DNA of 64,000 nt, taken from NCBI RefSeq assembly GCF_900091595.1, contig NZ_FMCW01000024.1:62001-126000 (forward strand). Reading direction: 5' to 3'. This document shows, one piece after another, positions 25,000 to 32,918 of this stretch. This DNA is from Micromonospora haikouensis. Lineage in GTDB: Bacteria > Actinomycetota > Actinomycetes > Mycobacteriales > Micromonosporaceae. Position 1 is the first letter of the stretch. Each line of letters begins with the position of its first letter. The position numbers and the translations under genes were made by a program. The notes under the pieces were generated by a model that was not told where the DNA came from, made no database searches, and saw only the letters and a list, made by a program, of their open reading frames with translations.

Positions 25000-25780
25000 G
25001 GTGACCGTGGACCAGGCCGCGTCGGGTAGCGGCGGGCGCCTGCTGGTGGTCGACTTCCGGCGGCCGGACGCGCGGCCGACGCTGACCGCGGCGATCCTGC
25101 CGCATCTCGCCCTGACCGTGTGCCGGCTCGACCCCATCGCCGACCTGACCGCGTCGGGAGGCGCTGCCGATCCGGCCGAGCTGGCCGCTGCGTACGTCGA
25201 ACGGCTCGTGGCCATGGCACAGCGACCGGACGTGGTGGCCGGCTACTGCAACGCGGGCACGCTGGCGCTGCAAGTGGCCCGGCTGCTGGCCGAATCGGGC
25301 CGTGTGGCCCCCTGTGTGCTGGTGGACCCGAGCTGGCCCACGCCGGCGACGATCCGGGCGGAGTTCGCCGCCCTTCGGGTCTCGCTGGGTGTCGCGCCCG
25401 CCGACGCCGCGACGCAGAGGTGCGAGCCGACCGTCGAGGCGATGACGCGGCAGCTTCGACACGACCTGCTGACGATGCTCGACGAGGACGGCGCGGAACC
25501 GGACGAGGCCGAGATCGCGGCGGCGGCATTGTTGCCGCGCTACCGCGCCTGGCTCGGCTTCCTGCTCGCCTCGTCCGCACACCCGCCGGAGCCCGCCGCG
25601 GACTCCCACGTGATCTGCGGCCGGGAGACGGCCGCCCCCGCCGCCTGGCTGCCCGACCAATGGCGGCCCACCGTCCTGGACCTGCCCAGCGCGGACCTGC
25701 TCCAGCCAGGCTCGTCGGCACCGGAACTCATCGCGCGCCGCATCACCGCGCTCGTCAACCTACGGGGGCTGTCGTCGTGA
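24992..25780 (+). CDS. Thioesterase-like alpha/beta-hydrolase with Cys in the nucleophile position
   Basis: This 262-residue protein lies in the thioesterase position of the operon. The nucleophile-elbow region reads AGYCNAGTLAL, so the Ser of G-x-S-x-G is replaced by Cys (~86). Later segments (VLVDPSWPT, HVICGRE) fit an alpha/beta-hydrolase, although overall similarity to canonical TEs is weak. In known NRPS systems, Cys-type thioesterases are associated with forming strained rings (beta-lactone in obafluorin, beta-lactam in sulfazecin) rather than simple hydrolysis. Whether this protein does so is untested inference. The GTG overlaps the A-PCP gene by 8 bases. Confidence 0.65.
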   Translation: MLEVTVDQAASGSGGRLLVVDFRRPDARPTLTAAILPHLALTVCRLDPIADLTASGGAADPAELAAAYVERLVAMAQRPDVVAGYCNAGTLALQVARLLAESGRVAPCVLVDPSWPTPATIRAEFAALRVSLGVAPADAATQRCEPTVEAMTRQLRHDLLTMLDEDGAEPDEAEIAAAALLPRYRAWLGFLLASSAHPPEPAADSHVICGRETAAPAAWLPDQWRPTVLDLPSADLLQPGSSAPELIARRITALVNLRGLSS

Positions 25781-27054
25781 CCCTGGCCATCCTGCGCCGC
25801 GCCCTGCCCGAGCCGGGTCCCGGCCGCCACATGGTGGTGGCGACCCTGCTGGTCAGCATCGGCTTCAGCCTGTACTCCGCGGCCAGCGTCCTGTACTTCC
25901 ACCAGCAGGTGGGCTTGCCGGCCGGGCAGATCGGACTCGCGCTGACCATCGCGGCGATCATCGGCCTGCCGCTCCGGGTGCCGCTGGGCCGGATGGCCGA
26001 CCGGTACGGCCCGCGTGAGGTCACCATGGTCATGGAGGTGCTGCTCGGACTGTCCCTGATCGGGCTGTGCCTGGTGACCTCGTTCGCCGCGTTCGCGGTC
26101 ATGGTCAGCATCATCGCCATCGCCGAGACCGGCACGAACGTCGTGTTCGGCGCGCTGCTGGCGGGCGTCCTCGGCAAGCAGGACCGGGTCAAGATATCCG
26201 CGCACATGCGCAGCGTGTTCAACGGCGGCTTCGCCGTCGGCGCCGGGTTGGGCGGCCTGATCCTGGCCGTCGACAGCCGGGCGGTCTACCTGGGTGCATT
26301 GGGCGGTTACGGCGTGGTGCGCCTAGCAATCGCAGTGGCGCGGTTCTGGCTGCCGCACGTGCCACCCGCCCCCAAGCAGGCCCCCGACGTGCCGAAGCGC
26401 TCGGCCGTGCGCGACGTGCCGTACGCGTTGCTCGGCCAGATCAGCAACTTCTACGTGCTGAGCGACAAGATCCTGCTGATCGGCATCCCGCTGTGGGTCG
26501 TGGGACACACCAAGGCCCCGGCCGCACTCGTCGCCGTCCTGCTCGGCATCTCCACCGGCATCGTGACCCTCTTCCAGGTACCTGCGAGCAGGGGTGCCGA
26601 CACCGTGCCGGGGGCCGGGCGGCTCCAGCACTGGTCGCTGCTGTCGCTGGCGGCTTGCTGCGTGCTCATCGGCGCGTCGGCCTGGGGCGGCAACGCATGG
26701 GTGGCCGGAGGCGTGATGCTGGCCGCGGTGGTGCTGCTTACGATGGGCGAGATGTGGGGCTCGGCGGCGGAGTGGGAGCTGCGCTACGAGCTGGCCGACC
26801 AGAAGGCGCAGGGCCAGTGGGGCGCGATGTTCAGCCTCGGCAACGCCATGCCGGACGTTCTCGGGCCGCTCATGGTGACCGTGCTGGTGGAGCGGTTCCT
26901 GTTCGGCGGTTGGCTGGCGTTGGCGGCGCTGTTCGTGCTGGTCAGCCTGTTCTCGAAGCCTGTGGTCCACTGGACGGTCCGGACCCGCAGCCGGTATACG
27001 ACCTCACCGGACGCCCCGACGGCGGACACGACGCCCCAGGCCGCTGCCACCTGA
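25777..27054 (+). CDS. MFS exporter of the NRPS-PKS operon
   Basis: This is a 425-residue polytopic membrane protein of the major facilitator superfamily with about twelve hydrophobic segments. The loop between helices 2 and 3 (GRMADRYGPREV) matches the MFS GxxxDRxGRR-type motif A. The GTG at 25777 overlaps the stop of the thioesterase-like gene (GTGA), placing it last in the operon. A C-terminal tail of ~20 Thr/Ala/Pro-rich residues is cytoplasmic. It probably exports the NRPS-PKS product and may confer self-resistance. Confidence 0.88.
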   Translation: MTLAILRRALPEPGPGRHMVVATLLVSIGFSLYSAASVLYFHQQVGLPAGQIGLALTIAAIIGLPLRVPLGRMADRYGPREVTMVMEVLLGLSLIGLCLVTSFAAFAVMVSIIAIAETGTNVVFGALLAGVLGKQDRVKISAHMRSVFNGGFAVGAGLGGLILAVDSRAVYLGALGGYGVVRLAIAVARFWLPHVPPAPKQAPDVPKRSAVRDVPYALLGQISNFYVLSDKILLIGIPLWVVGHTKAPAALVAVLLGISTGIVTLFQVPASRGADTVPGAGRLQHWSLLSLAACCVLIGASAWGGNAWVAGGVMLAAVVLLTMGEMWGSAAEWELRYELADQKAQGQWGAMFSLGNAMPDVLGPLMVTVLVERFLFGGWLALAALFVLVSLFSKPVVHWTVRTRSRYTTSPDAPTADTTPQAAAT

Positions 27055-27381
27055 CGGAGCGTCAGCCCTCCGTGCTGAGCGGGCGTCAGCGGCGGCGTGA
27101 CTGCGTCGGCCTGGCACCCGGGGCCCGTACACGGCCCGGGTGCGGCCGAACTGATCCTGTACCCGTTCGAGGAGTCGGTTTCGGCTGTGCGGCCGGCTCG
27201 TACTCGTTGATCTACCCCGTGGACGACCTTCCGGCGCCGTGCCCGGATGGCATCCAGGATGATCAACTGCGGCGCGGCGCGGATCGCCCAACCGGCTGGG
27301 CCGGATCCGTCCTGGTTCTCGGGCGTGGTCGATCCGGCCCGGACCGTGTCATGCTGCACGGAGCCCGACGGGAGGACGACG
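27055..27381. other. Gap between NRPS-PKS operon and metallophosphoesterase gene
   Basis: These 327 bases have no supported gene. The stretch contains the terminator-like hairpin at 27114-27143 and, at its end, the GGGAGG ribosome site of the metallophosphoesterase gene (27371-27376). It marks the right boundary of the NRPS-PKS operon. Confidence 0.5.
27114..27143 (+). terminator. Probable terminator hairpin after the NRPS-PKS operon
   Basis: An inverted repeat with arms GCACCCGGGGCC and GGCCCGGGTGC around a 7-base loop lies 60 bases after the MFS stop. The stem of ~11 base pairs has one bulged G. There is no T-tract, which is common for actinobacterial terminators. No other function is evident. 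Confidence 0.6.
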
Positions 27382-28557
27382 ATGGCTGCTGGCGATGCCG
27401 TGCAGGTGCGGCCGGCGCGAGGGCTGCTGCGACCGCTGGTGTCCGGGGCGACGCTGATCGCGGTCCTGGCGTTGCTGTTCGGGCTGCCGTGGTGGACGTT
27501 GACGGTGGCGGCGCGGTGGCCGGCGCCGGTGGTGGCTGCCGGCACGGCGGTGTTCGTCGTCGCGGTCGTTGCGTTCCCCGTTCTGATGTATCTCGGGCAC
27601 GGCCGCCGGCGGCTGGACGCGGCGGCCCGCGCGGGGGACACCCTGCTCGGCCTGGTGTGGATCCTGTTCGTCTGGGCGCTGATCGGCAACGTGGCCCGAC
27701 TTCCGCTGGCCGCCGCGGGTGTCGCCGATCCCGTGCGGTCCCGGGCTGTGGCGGTCGGCGCGGCGGTCGTCTCGATCGTCCTGGCTGTCTGGGGCTACGC
27801 CGAGGCGATGCGGGTGCCCCGGGTCCGGCGGGTGGACGTCGCCATCGACCGGTTGGGTGCCGGTCTCGACGGGGTCCGGGTGGTGCTGCTGACCGACACC
27901 CACTACGGCCCGATCGACCGGGCCCGCTGGTCCGCCCGCACCATCGAGGTGGTCAACGACCTGGCCCCCGACATCGTCTGCCACACCGGCGACATCGCCG
28001 ACGGCACGGTCGACCAGCGCCGGGCACAGGCAGCGCCGCTGGGCGCTGTGCAGGCCCGGCTGGCCCGGGTGTACGTGACGGGCAACCACGAGTACTACGG
28101 CCAGGCGCAGGGCTGGGTCGACCACATGCGGACCCTCGGCTGGGAGCCACTGCACAACCGGCACCTCGTGGTGGAGCGGGGCGGTGCACGGCTCGTCGTC
28201 GCCGGGGTGGACGACGTGACCGCCGCCTCGTCCGGCCTCGCCGGTCATCGGGCCGACCACGCGGCGGCGCTCGCCGGCACCGACCCGCGGCTGCCCGTGC
28301 TGCTGCTGGCGCACCAGCCGAAGCAGATCGGTGACGCGGTCGCGGCCGGCGTGGATCTGCAACTGTCCGGGCACACCCACGGTGGCCAGATGTGGCCGTT
28401 CCACTACCTGGTCCGGCTCGACCAGCCGGTCGTGCAGGGCCTCAGCCGGCACGGCCGGACCCAGCTCTACACGAGCCGGGGGACCGGCTTCTGGGGCCCG
28501 CCATTCCGGATCTTCGCGCCGAGCGAGATCACCCTGCTCACCCTCCGGGCGGGTTAG
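27382..28557 (+). CDS. Membrane-anchored metallophosphoesterase
   Basis: This 391-residue protein has four hydrophobic segments in residues ~15-150, followed by a calcineurin-like phosphoesterase domain: LLTDTHYGP (D-x-H), HTGDIADG (G-D), VTGNHEYY (GNHE), LLAHQP and LSGHTHGGQMWP (GHTH). All metal-binding motifs are intact. This YkuE/YaeI-like arrangement is found in phosphodiesterases acting at the membrane, such as on lipid-linked pyrophosphates. The ATG at 27382 follows GGGAGG. It is monocistronic as far as can be seen and unlikely to belong to the biosynthetic operon. Confidence 0.9.
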   Translation: MAAGDAVQVRPARGLLRPLVSGATLIAVLALLFGLPWWTLTVAARWPAPVVAAGTAVFVVAVVAFPVLMYLGHGRRRLDAAARAGDTLLGLVWILFVWALIGNVARLPLAAAGVADPVRSRAVAVGAAVVSIVLAVWGYAEAMRVPRVRRVDVAIDRLGAGLDGVRVVLLTDTHYGPIDRARWSARTIEVVNDLAPDIVCHTGDIADGTVDQRRAQAAPLGAVQARLARVYVTGNHEYYGQAQGWVDHMRTLGWEPLHNRHLVVERGGARLVVAGVDDVTAASSGLAGHRADHAAALAGTDPRLPVLLLAHQPKQIGDAVAAGVDLQLSGHTHGGQMWPFHYLVRLDQPVVQGLSRHGRTQLYTSRGTGFWGPPFRIFAPSEITLLTLRAG

Positions 28558-28859
28558 CCCGACCGGGCCGGCACCTACCTGACCGTGGCTGGGATGCCTC
28601 GGTCAACCCTGCTGGCTGTCCCGGCCCCCAGTCCTCCGCCCTTGGTCGATTCCTCGACGGGTTGTCGTTCGAGCAGGCCTGAGTCGGCACCGAGCTATCC
28701 CGATGATGACAAAGTCACCCCAGAGCGTTGACGGTGTCATCTCGATTGCCTACGGTGGCTGTGATGACGCCGTCATCTTGCAGGGCCGGGGTCCTCGGCC
28801 TGCGGAAGCCGGTATCCGCACGTATGCCGTGGGCGTCACGCAATCGTCGAGGAGTGTCG
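28558..28859. other. Gap carrying the promoter/operator of the epimerase-TetR operon
   Basis: These 302 bases lie between the metallophosphoesterase stop and the epimerase start. No gene is supported. The promoter-operator is described separately. A GAGGAG ribosome site for the epimerase lies at 28849-28854. Confidence 0.5.
28728..28777 (+). promoter_or_regulatory. Sigma-70-like promoter with two palindromic operators
   Basis: A -35-like TTGACG (28728-28733) and -10-like TACGGT (28751-28756) are separated by exactly 17 bases. Overlapping the -35 is the near-palindrome TGACGGTGTCA (28729-28739). Just past the expected start site is the perfect odd-centre palindrome GATGACGCCGTCATC (28763-28777). 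The two share the TGAC/GTCA half-sites, as expected for two binding sites of one dimeric repressor. The TetR gene at 30.7 kb, at the end of the same operon, is the likely ligand-responsive repressor, by inference. Confidence 0.65.
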
Positions 28860-29861
28860 ATGAATATCTTTCTCACGGGCGGATCGGGCTTCGCCGGAGG
28901 GGCAATCCTCCGGCGGCTGGTCAACGACGGGCACACGGTGCACGCGCTCGCGCGGTCCGCGGTGGCCGCGGACGCGATCACATCGGCCGGCGGGATCCCC
29001 GTCAGCGGCGACCTGTTGGACCTGGTCAAGTCCGGCAGCGGGCCTGCATGGCTACAGACTCTCGGCGAGGTCGACGCCGTGGTGCACTCGGCGGCCTTCA
29101 TGGCCTTCTGGGGACCCGACCAGCCTTTCGTCGACCGCAACCTGCTGCCGACCCGCGCCCTCTACCAGGCCGCGGTGGACGCACGGGTCAAGCGCTTCGT
29201 CTTGGTGTCCGCGGCCAGTGTCTCCACCGGCACCAATCACGACCACACCGTCGACGAGAACTCCGACACGGGCAGGGCGAATATCGCCTACAGCCGCGTG
29301 AAGCTGCGCACCGAGCAGGAACTGCTTGCCCTGCCGCACGGGAACACGTCTCTGGTCGTCATCCGGCCGCCGTTCCTGTGGGGCCAGGGCATGACCCACA
29401 CCTTGCAGGGATTCATCGACTCCGTCGAAGCCGGCCGATTCTCCTGGATCGACGGAGGGCTGCACATGGTCGACTTCTGCCACGTCGACAACCTCGCCCA
29501 CATCATCACGCTGGCACTCGACCGTGGGGATCACGGCTTGATCTGCTACGTCACCGACGGCAGCCCCCGCCCCGCCCGCGACTTCTTCACCCCTCTGCTC
29601 GCCATCCGCGGCATCGACGTCAGCGCGGCCAACAGCGTTCCCCGGGCAGTCGCCTCACCTCTGGCCACGCTCATGCAGACCGCTGCGAAGGCGCGTCGCA
29701 GCGCCACCGCACCACCGCTCACCCCCTGGATCATCTCGTTCATGGGCCGCGACCGCGTCTACGACATCACCCGAGCACGACTTCGACTGGGCTCTCAGCC
29801 GGCGATCACCGTGGAAGAAGGACTCCGGCAGATGGCGCACTCCCACACCATGGGCCGCTGA
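28860..29861 (+). CDS. NAD-dependent epimerase/dehydratase family protein
   Basis: This 333-residue extended SDR begins FLTGGSGFAGGAI (Rossmann GxxGxxG) and has VHSAAFMAFWG, SAASVSTG, YSRVK as the Tyr-x-x-x-Lys catalytic pair, and RPPFLWGQG. The ATG at 28860 is chosen because the cofactor strand starts at once and GAGGAG lies 6 bases upstream of it; further upstream in-frame codons fall inside the promoter. It resembles 3-beta-hydroxysteroid dehydrogenase/isomerase-like actinobacterial SDRs. It is followed by a broken enoyl-CoA hydratase and a TetR gene in one transcript. Confidence 0.85.
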   Translation: MNIFLTGGSGFAGGAILRRLVNDGHTVHALARSAVAADAITSAGGIPVSGDLLDLVKSGSGPAWLQTLGEVDAVVHSAAFMAFWGPDQPFVDRNLLPTRALYQAAVDARVKRFVLVSAASVSTGTNHDHTVDENSDTGRANIAYSRVKLRTEQELLALPHGNTSLVVIRPPFLWGQGMTHTLQGFIDSVEAGRFSWIDGGLHMVDFCHVDNLAHIITLALDRGDHGLICYVTDGSPRPARDFFTPLLAIRGIDVSAANSVPRAVASPLATLMQTAAKARRSATAPPLTPWIISFMGRDRVYDITRARLRLGSQPAITVEEGLRQMAHSHTMGR

Positions 29862-29901
29862 ACCTCGCGCCTACGCCACCCAGCCAGCGGAAGGACTCTC
29901 C

Positions 29902-30590
29902 ATGCGGCAGTTCTCAGTGGATGACCAGACGACGAAGGTACGTCGAGTCACGTTCGCCCGTCCACCGTTCAACCTGATCGGCGCGGACACCCTGGCTGAA
30001 CTGCTGGACATCGTCGACCGTCTGAGCGGCGAGGAACAAGTCAGCGTCGTCATCTTCGACAGCGCAACGCCGGGGGACGCACCCGTGGCGGCGGCGCGGA
30101 GTACACCGCGGCCTTCGACCTGCGCTACGCCAGCCGGGAACAGGCGATCTTCTGCCAGCCCGAGGTCGGCTTCGGTCTGGTCCCCGGCGCTGGCGGCACC
30201 GAGCGACTGACACACCTCCTCGGCCGCGACCGGGCCTTGGAGGTACTCCTGACCGGTCAGGACTACGACGCGGACCGCGCCGCACAGTACGGCTGGGTCA
30301 CCCGGGCGATCCCCGACGCCGAACTCGACGACTTCGTCACCGCTGTCGCCCGGCGTATCGCCAGCTTCGACAAACAAGCCATCACGGCGGTCAAAACCCA
30401 GGTGAACCGCTCCACCCTGCCGCCGGAGGAGAACCTGCTGGCGTCGTTCGTCGAGTCCGCCCGATCCACCACGGGACCTGGCGTCGAGGCTCGAGGGCGC
30501 GCCGTCGGCAAACTCATCGCCCGGATCGGGATCGACGACCTCGAACGGAACCTGGGCCACCACCTCGAGTCGCTGGCCCAACAGCCGTAG
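29902..30590 (+). pseudogene. Enoyl-CoA hydratase/isomerase, internal deletion plus frameshift
   Basis: The first reading frame (29902-~30075) encodes a crotonase N-terminus ending in SVVIFDSATP. The second frame, from about 30075, encodes RGGGAEYTAAFDLRYAS, then QPEVGFGLVPGAGGTERL and the helical C-terminus to 30590. In intact homologues of this crotonase subgroup some 50-60 residues lie between these two segments. Here they are missing, and the join at ~30068-30085 also changes frame. The oxyanion-hole region is retained but out of frame with the start, so no functional enzyme is expected. A ribosome site GGAAGGA at 29888 shows where the original gene began. Confidence 0.85.
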
Positions 30591-30666
30591 CAACCCCCGG
30601 GGCGGTAGCCACAACCCCTCGCCTACGGTCGGCATAGGCGTCCTGACCCGGCCATAGGATGAACGC

Positions 30667-31272
30667 ATGATCCGGGCTGAAACCGCCGCCGCGACACGCC
30701 AGGCCCTGCTCGAAGCGGCGGCCGAGCTGCTTGACCGCGGCGGCCTCGAAGCCGTGACCCTCCGTGCCGTCGGAGCGCGGGCAGGGGTCACCCGTGGAGC
30801 CCCCTACCGGCACTTCCCGGACAAAGAACACCTCATGATCGCGGTCGGCAGCCATGCCTGGGACGAACTCGGTCAACGAATCGGCGCCATCCACCGAGAC
30901 CCCAGCCTCACGCCGGCCGCAAAGCTGCGGGCCCTCCTCGCCGCCTTCATCAACCTCGCCCGCCGCCAACCCCATCTCTACCGTCTGATGTTCAGCAGCC
31001 CCGCCAGCGATCCCACCGCCTTCGCCCGGGCTGCCCAGCCCATGCAGGACGAATCCCTCCAGGTGGTCGCCGCCGTGACCGGCGAGCACCACGCCCGCCG
31101 ATACGCCGCCCTACTCCTCGCCAGCGCCGACGGCATCGCCGGCATGGAACTCACCGGCCAGCTCGAAGGCGACAAATGGCACACCACCGCCGAAGAGCTG
31201 ATCGACACCCTCGTCACCATGGTCGCCGCTCAAACCCGCGGAAGCGCCACGGAAGCGGCGGGCGGTTCCTGA
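30667..31272 (+). CDS. TetR-family transcriptional regulator
   Basis: This 201-residue protein has an N-terminal helix-turn-helix domain (LLEAAAELLDRGG, LRAVGARAGVTRGAPYRHFPDKEHL) typical of TetR and a C-terminal ligand-binding domain of the WHG type (LARRQPHLYRLMF). It is the last gene of the epimerase operon and probably binds the palindromes at 28729-28777. The ATG at 30667 follows an AGGA site. The effector is unknown. A small-molecule inducer acted on by the epimerase is plausible. Confidence 0.92.
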   Translation: MIRAETAAATRQALLEAAAELLDRGGLEAVTLRAVGARAGVTRGAPYRHFPDKEHLMIAVGSHAWDELGQRIGAIHRDPSLTPAAKLRALLAAFINLARRQPHLYRLMFSSPASDPTAFARAAQPMQDESLQVVAAVTGEHHARRYAALLLASADGIAGMELTGQLEGDKWHTTAEELIDTLVTMVAAQTRGSATEAAGGS

Positions 31273-31552
31273 CACATTCGCTGAGCCTTCTTCAGGCTGA
31301 CCTTGCAGGTCGGAGGGGGTGCGGCGGGCCCGGAGGTCGATGAGGGTGAGGCTCCGGGTCTGGCCGCAGGCGGTGCACCAACAGTGCGCCGCCGCCGAAG
31401 CCCGCTTCGAGGCGTTCGCCGTCGAGTTCGGCGACCAGCACCCGGGGGCTGGTGGTGTGCCTGCTCGGCTTGGTCGTTGCCAACGGCCCTCTCGCCTGGA
31501 TCGAGGTCCTGCACGACGGCGATCTGTCCGTGCCGGCCGGGCTGATGACCCC
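31273..31552. other. Gap between convergent tetR and PLP-enzyme genes
   Basis: The tetR gene and the minus-strand PLP-enzyme gene converge on these 280 bases. No gene is supported. Short open frames exist on both strands. One on the plus strand near 31450-31570 ends in a protein-like segment (LVVANGPLAWIEVLHDG) and one on the minus strand contains a WCTAC-like pair of cysteines. Both lack a start and may be decayed gene ends. Confidence 0.4.
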
Positions 31553-32662
31553 TCAGCCGCCCTGTTCATGATCGGGTGCTCGGTACATCTCCGGGTAGGG
31601 ACGTGAAACGGGGCGGGTGGGTGGTGCATGGTCCGGGTGGGCGCGCCGGTCCCAGTCCATGGTCGACCATGGGAATGCCAGGTCTGCGAGGACGTCGATC
31701 TCGGTGGGTTTGAGCGGAGCCGGGTCCAGGGCCTCCACGTGCCGGGCGAATACCCGGTCCACGTATCGGTGCCCGGTGTCGGCGCCGATGACGAGGTGCT
31801 CGCGTTCGGGGTGACGCTGTGCCTCCCACGCTGCTGCCAGGAAGGCCGCTCCGGTGGACAGGCCAGCGAAGACGGCGTGCGTCCGCATCAGGTCGACCGT
31901 GCCGGCCATGGCGTAGTGGAACGTCAGCCAGTGCAACCGGTCGTAGAGGTCGGGGCGGACGTTGTCGAAGGGGATGGCGCTGCCGATGCCGGCGATGATG
32001 GCTTCGGGGTCCTGGAAGCGCTCGCTGCCGAAGCTGACGCTGCCGAACGGCTGGACCCCGACGAGTTTGGTCGACGGGTCGTGCTGGCGTAGCGGCTGGA
32101 TCAGGCCGGCGCTCGACGCGCCGGTGCCGACGCTGGCCACTACCGTCAGGGGTCTGCCGGCAAGCGCGATGCGCACGAGGTCGGCCAGTTCCGCGTATCC
32201 CAGGCAGTGGTTGGGGTCGTGATACTGGCGCATCCAGTGCATCTCGGGGTGGGCGCGCAGCAGTTGGCGTACTCGCGCGACCCTGCGGTCCTGATCGAGG
32301 CGCAGGTCGGACTCGGCTGGCATCTGGTCCACTGTCGCGCCGAGGATTTCCAACTGCGACCGGATCGTCGGTGTCACGGTGGTCGAGGCGACGATGTGGC
32401 AGCGGAGGTCGTAGCGGTGGCAGACCATCGCCAGGGCCAGGGCGTAGATGCCGCTCGAACTGTCGACGACGGTGTCTCCCGGCCGTACGGTGCCGTCGGC
32501 GAGCAGGGCCCGGACGGCGCCGAGGGCGGCGTAGATCTTCAGCGTCTCGAACCGGACGAGCATGGTGTTGTCCGACAGGCGGATGAGGCGTGGCGTCCTG
32601 AGGGCGTCGGTGACATGGCTGTGGACGGTCGTGACGGCTTCGGGCGGGACCGTGAATGGCAT
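31553..32662 (-). CDS. PLP-dependent enzyme of the cysteine-synthase fold, atypical active-site loop
   Basis: In this 369-residue fold-type II PLP enzyme the phosphate/substrate region DSSSGIYALALAM corresponds to the SSGNTG loop of cysteine synthases. VGTGASSAG matches the glycine-rich phosphate loop, and ADTGHRYVD the C-terminal DSG-RY motif. The lysine expected to bind PLP is in RFETLKIYAALG, but the usual NPTGSxKDR segment is shortened by several residues, and the Asn of SSGN is Ile. The chemistry (beta-replacement, beta-elimination or diaminopropionate-type synthesis) cannot be assigned. The ATG at 32660-32662 follows GAGGGA. It diverges from the ABC importer operon across ~256 bases. 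Confidence 0.8.
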   Translation of the reverse strand: MPFTVPPEAVTTVHSHVTDALRTPRLIRLSDNTMLVRFETLKIYAALGAVRALLADGTVRPGDTVVDSSSGIYALALAMVCHRYDLRCHIVASTTVTPTIRSQLEILGATVDQMPAESDLRLDQDRRVARVRQLLRAHPEMHWMRQYHDPNHCLGYAELADLVRIALAGRPLTVVASVGTGASSAGLIQPLRQHDPSTKLVGVQPFGSVSFGSERFQDPEAIIAGIGSAIPFDNVRPDLYDRLHWLTFHYAMAGTVDLMRTHAVFAGLSTGAAFLAAAWEAQRHPEREHLVIGADTGHRYVDRVFARHVEALDPAPLKPTEIDVLADLAFPWSTMDWDRRAHPDHAPPTRPVSRPYPEMYRAPDHEQGG

Positions 32663-32918
32663 GGGTGGTCGTCCCTCGTGTTGTGCCGCTGGTGGGGGCG
32701 GCGGAGCGCGGGCAGCCAAGGCCAGTCATCGAGGTCGATGTCTAGCGCTTCGTTCAGGTCGCGTCCACGGCCGTGCCGGTTCCGGTGGGCAGGGAATCTT
32801 CGCGAATGACGAATTGACCGATCTCGGGGGAACCAGGGGCATTGTGCCGCCGACTACTCCAGCGGTGGCCGACGAATCGCCGCCGAGCCGTCTGGTCAGC
32901 GTCCACCCAGGAGAGCCC

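Noticed and set aside
13001..25780. Assignment of a specific final peptide-polyketide structure
   Set aside because: One A-domain code is unreadable, two carriers have no cis A domain and module order is non-linear, so any structure would be invented.
27247..27381. Upstream start for the metallophosphoesterase
   Set aside because: The 45 added residues show no signal or family similarity. ATG 27382 has a GGGAGG ribosome site and precedes the membrane helices.
31273..31552. Small ORFs on both strands suggesting a zinc-ribbon protein
   Set aside because: Cysteine pairs are incomplete and no frame has a plausible start and stop with family similarity.
32562..32918. Upstream start for the ABC binding protein
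   Set aside because: It would bury the lipoprotein signal peptide in the interior; GTG 32919 gives a proper lipobox position.
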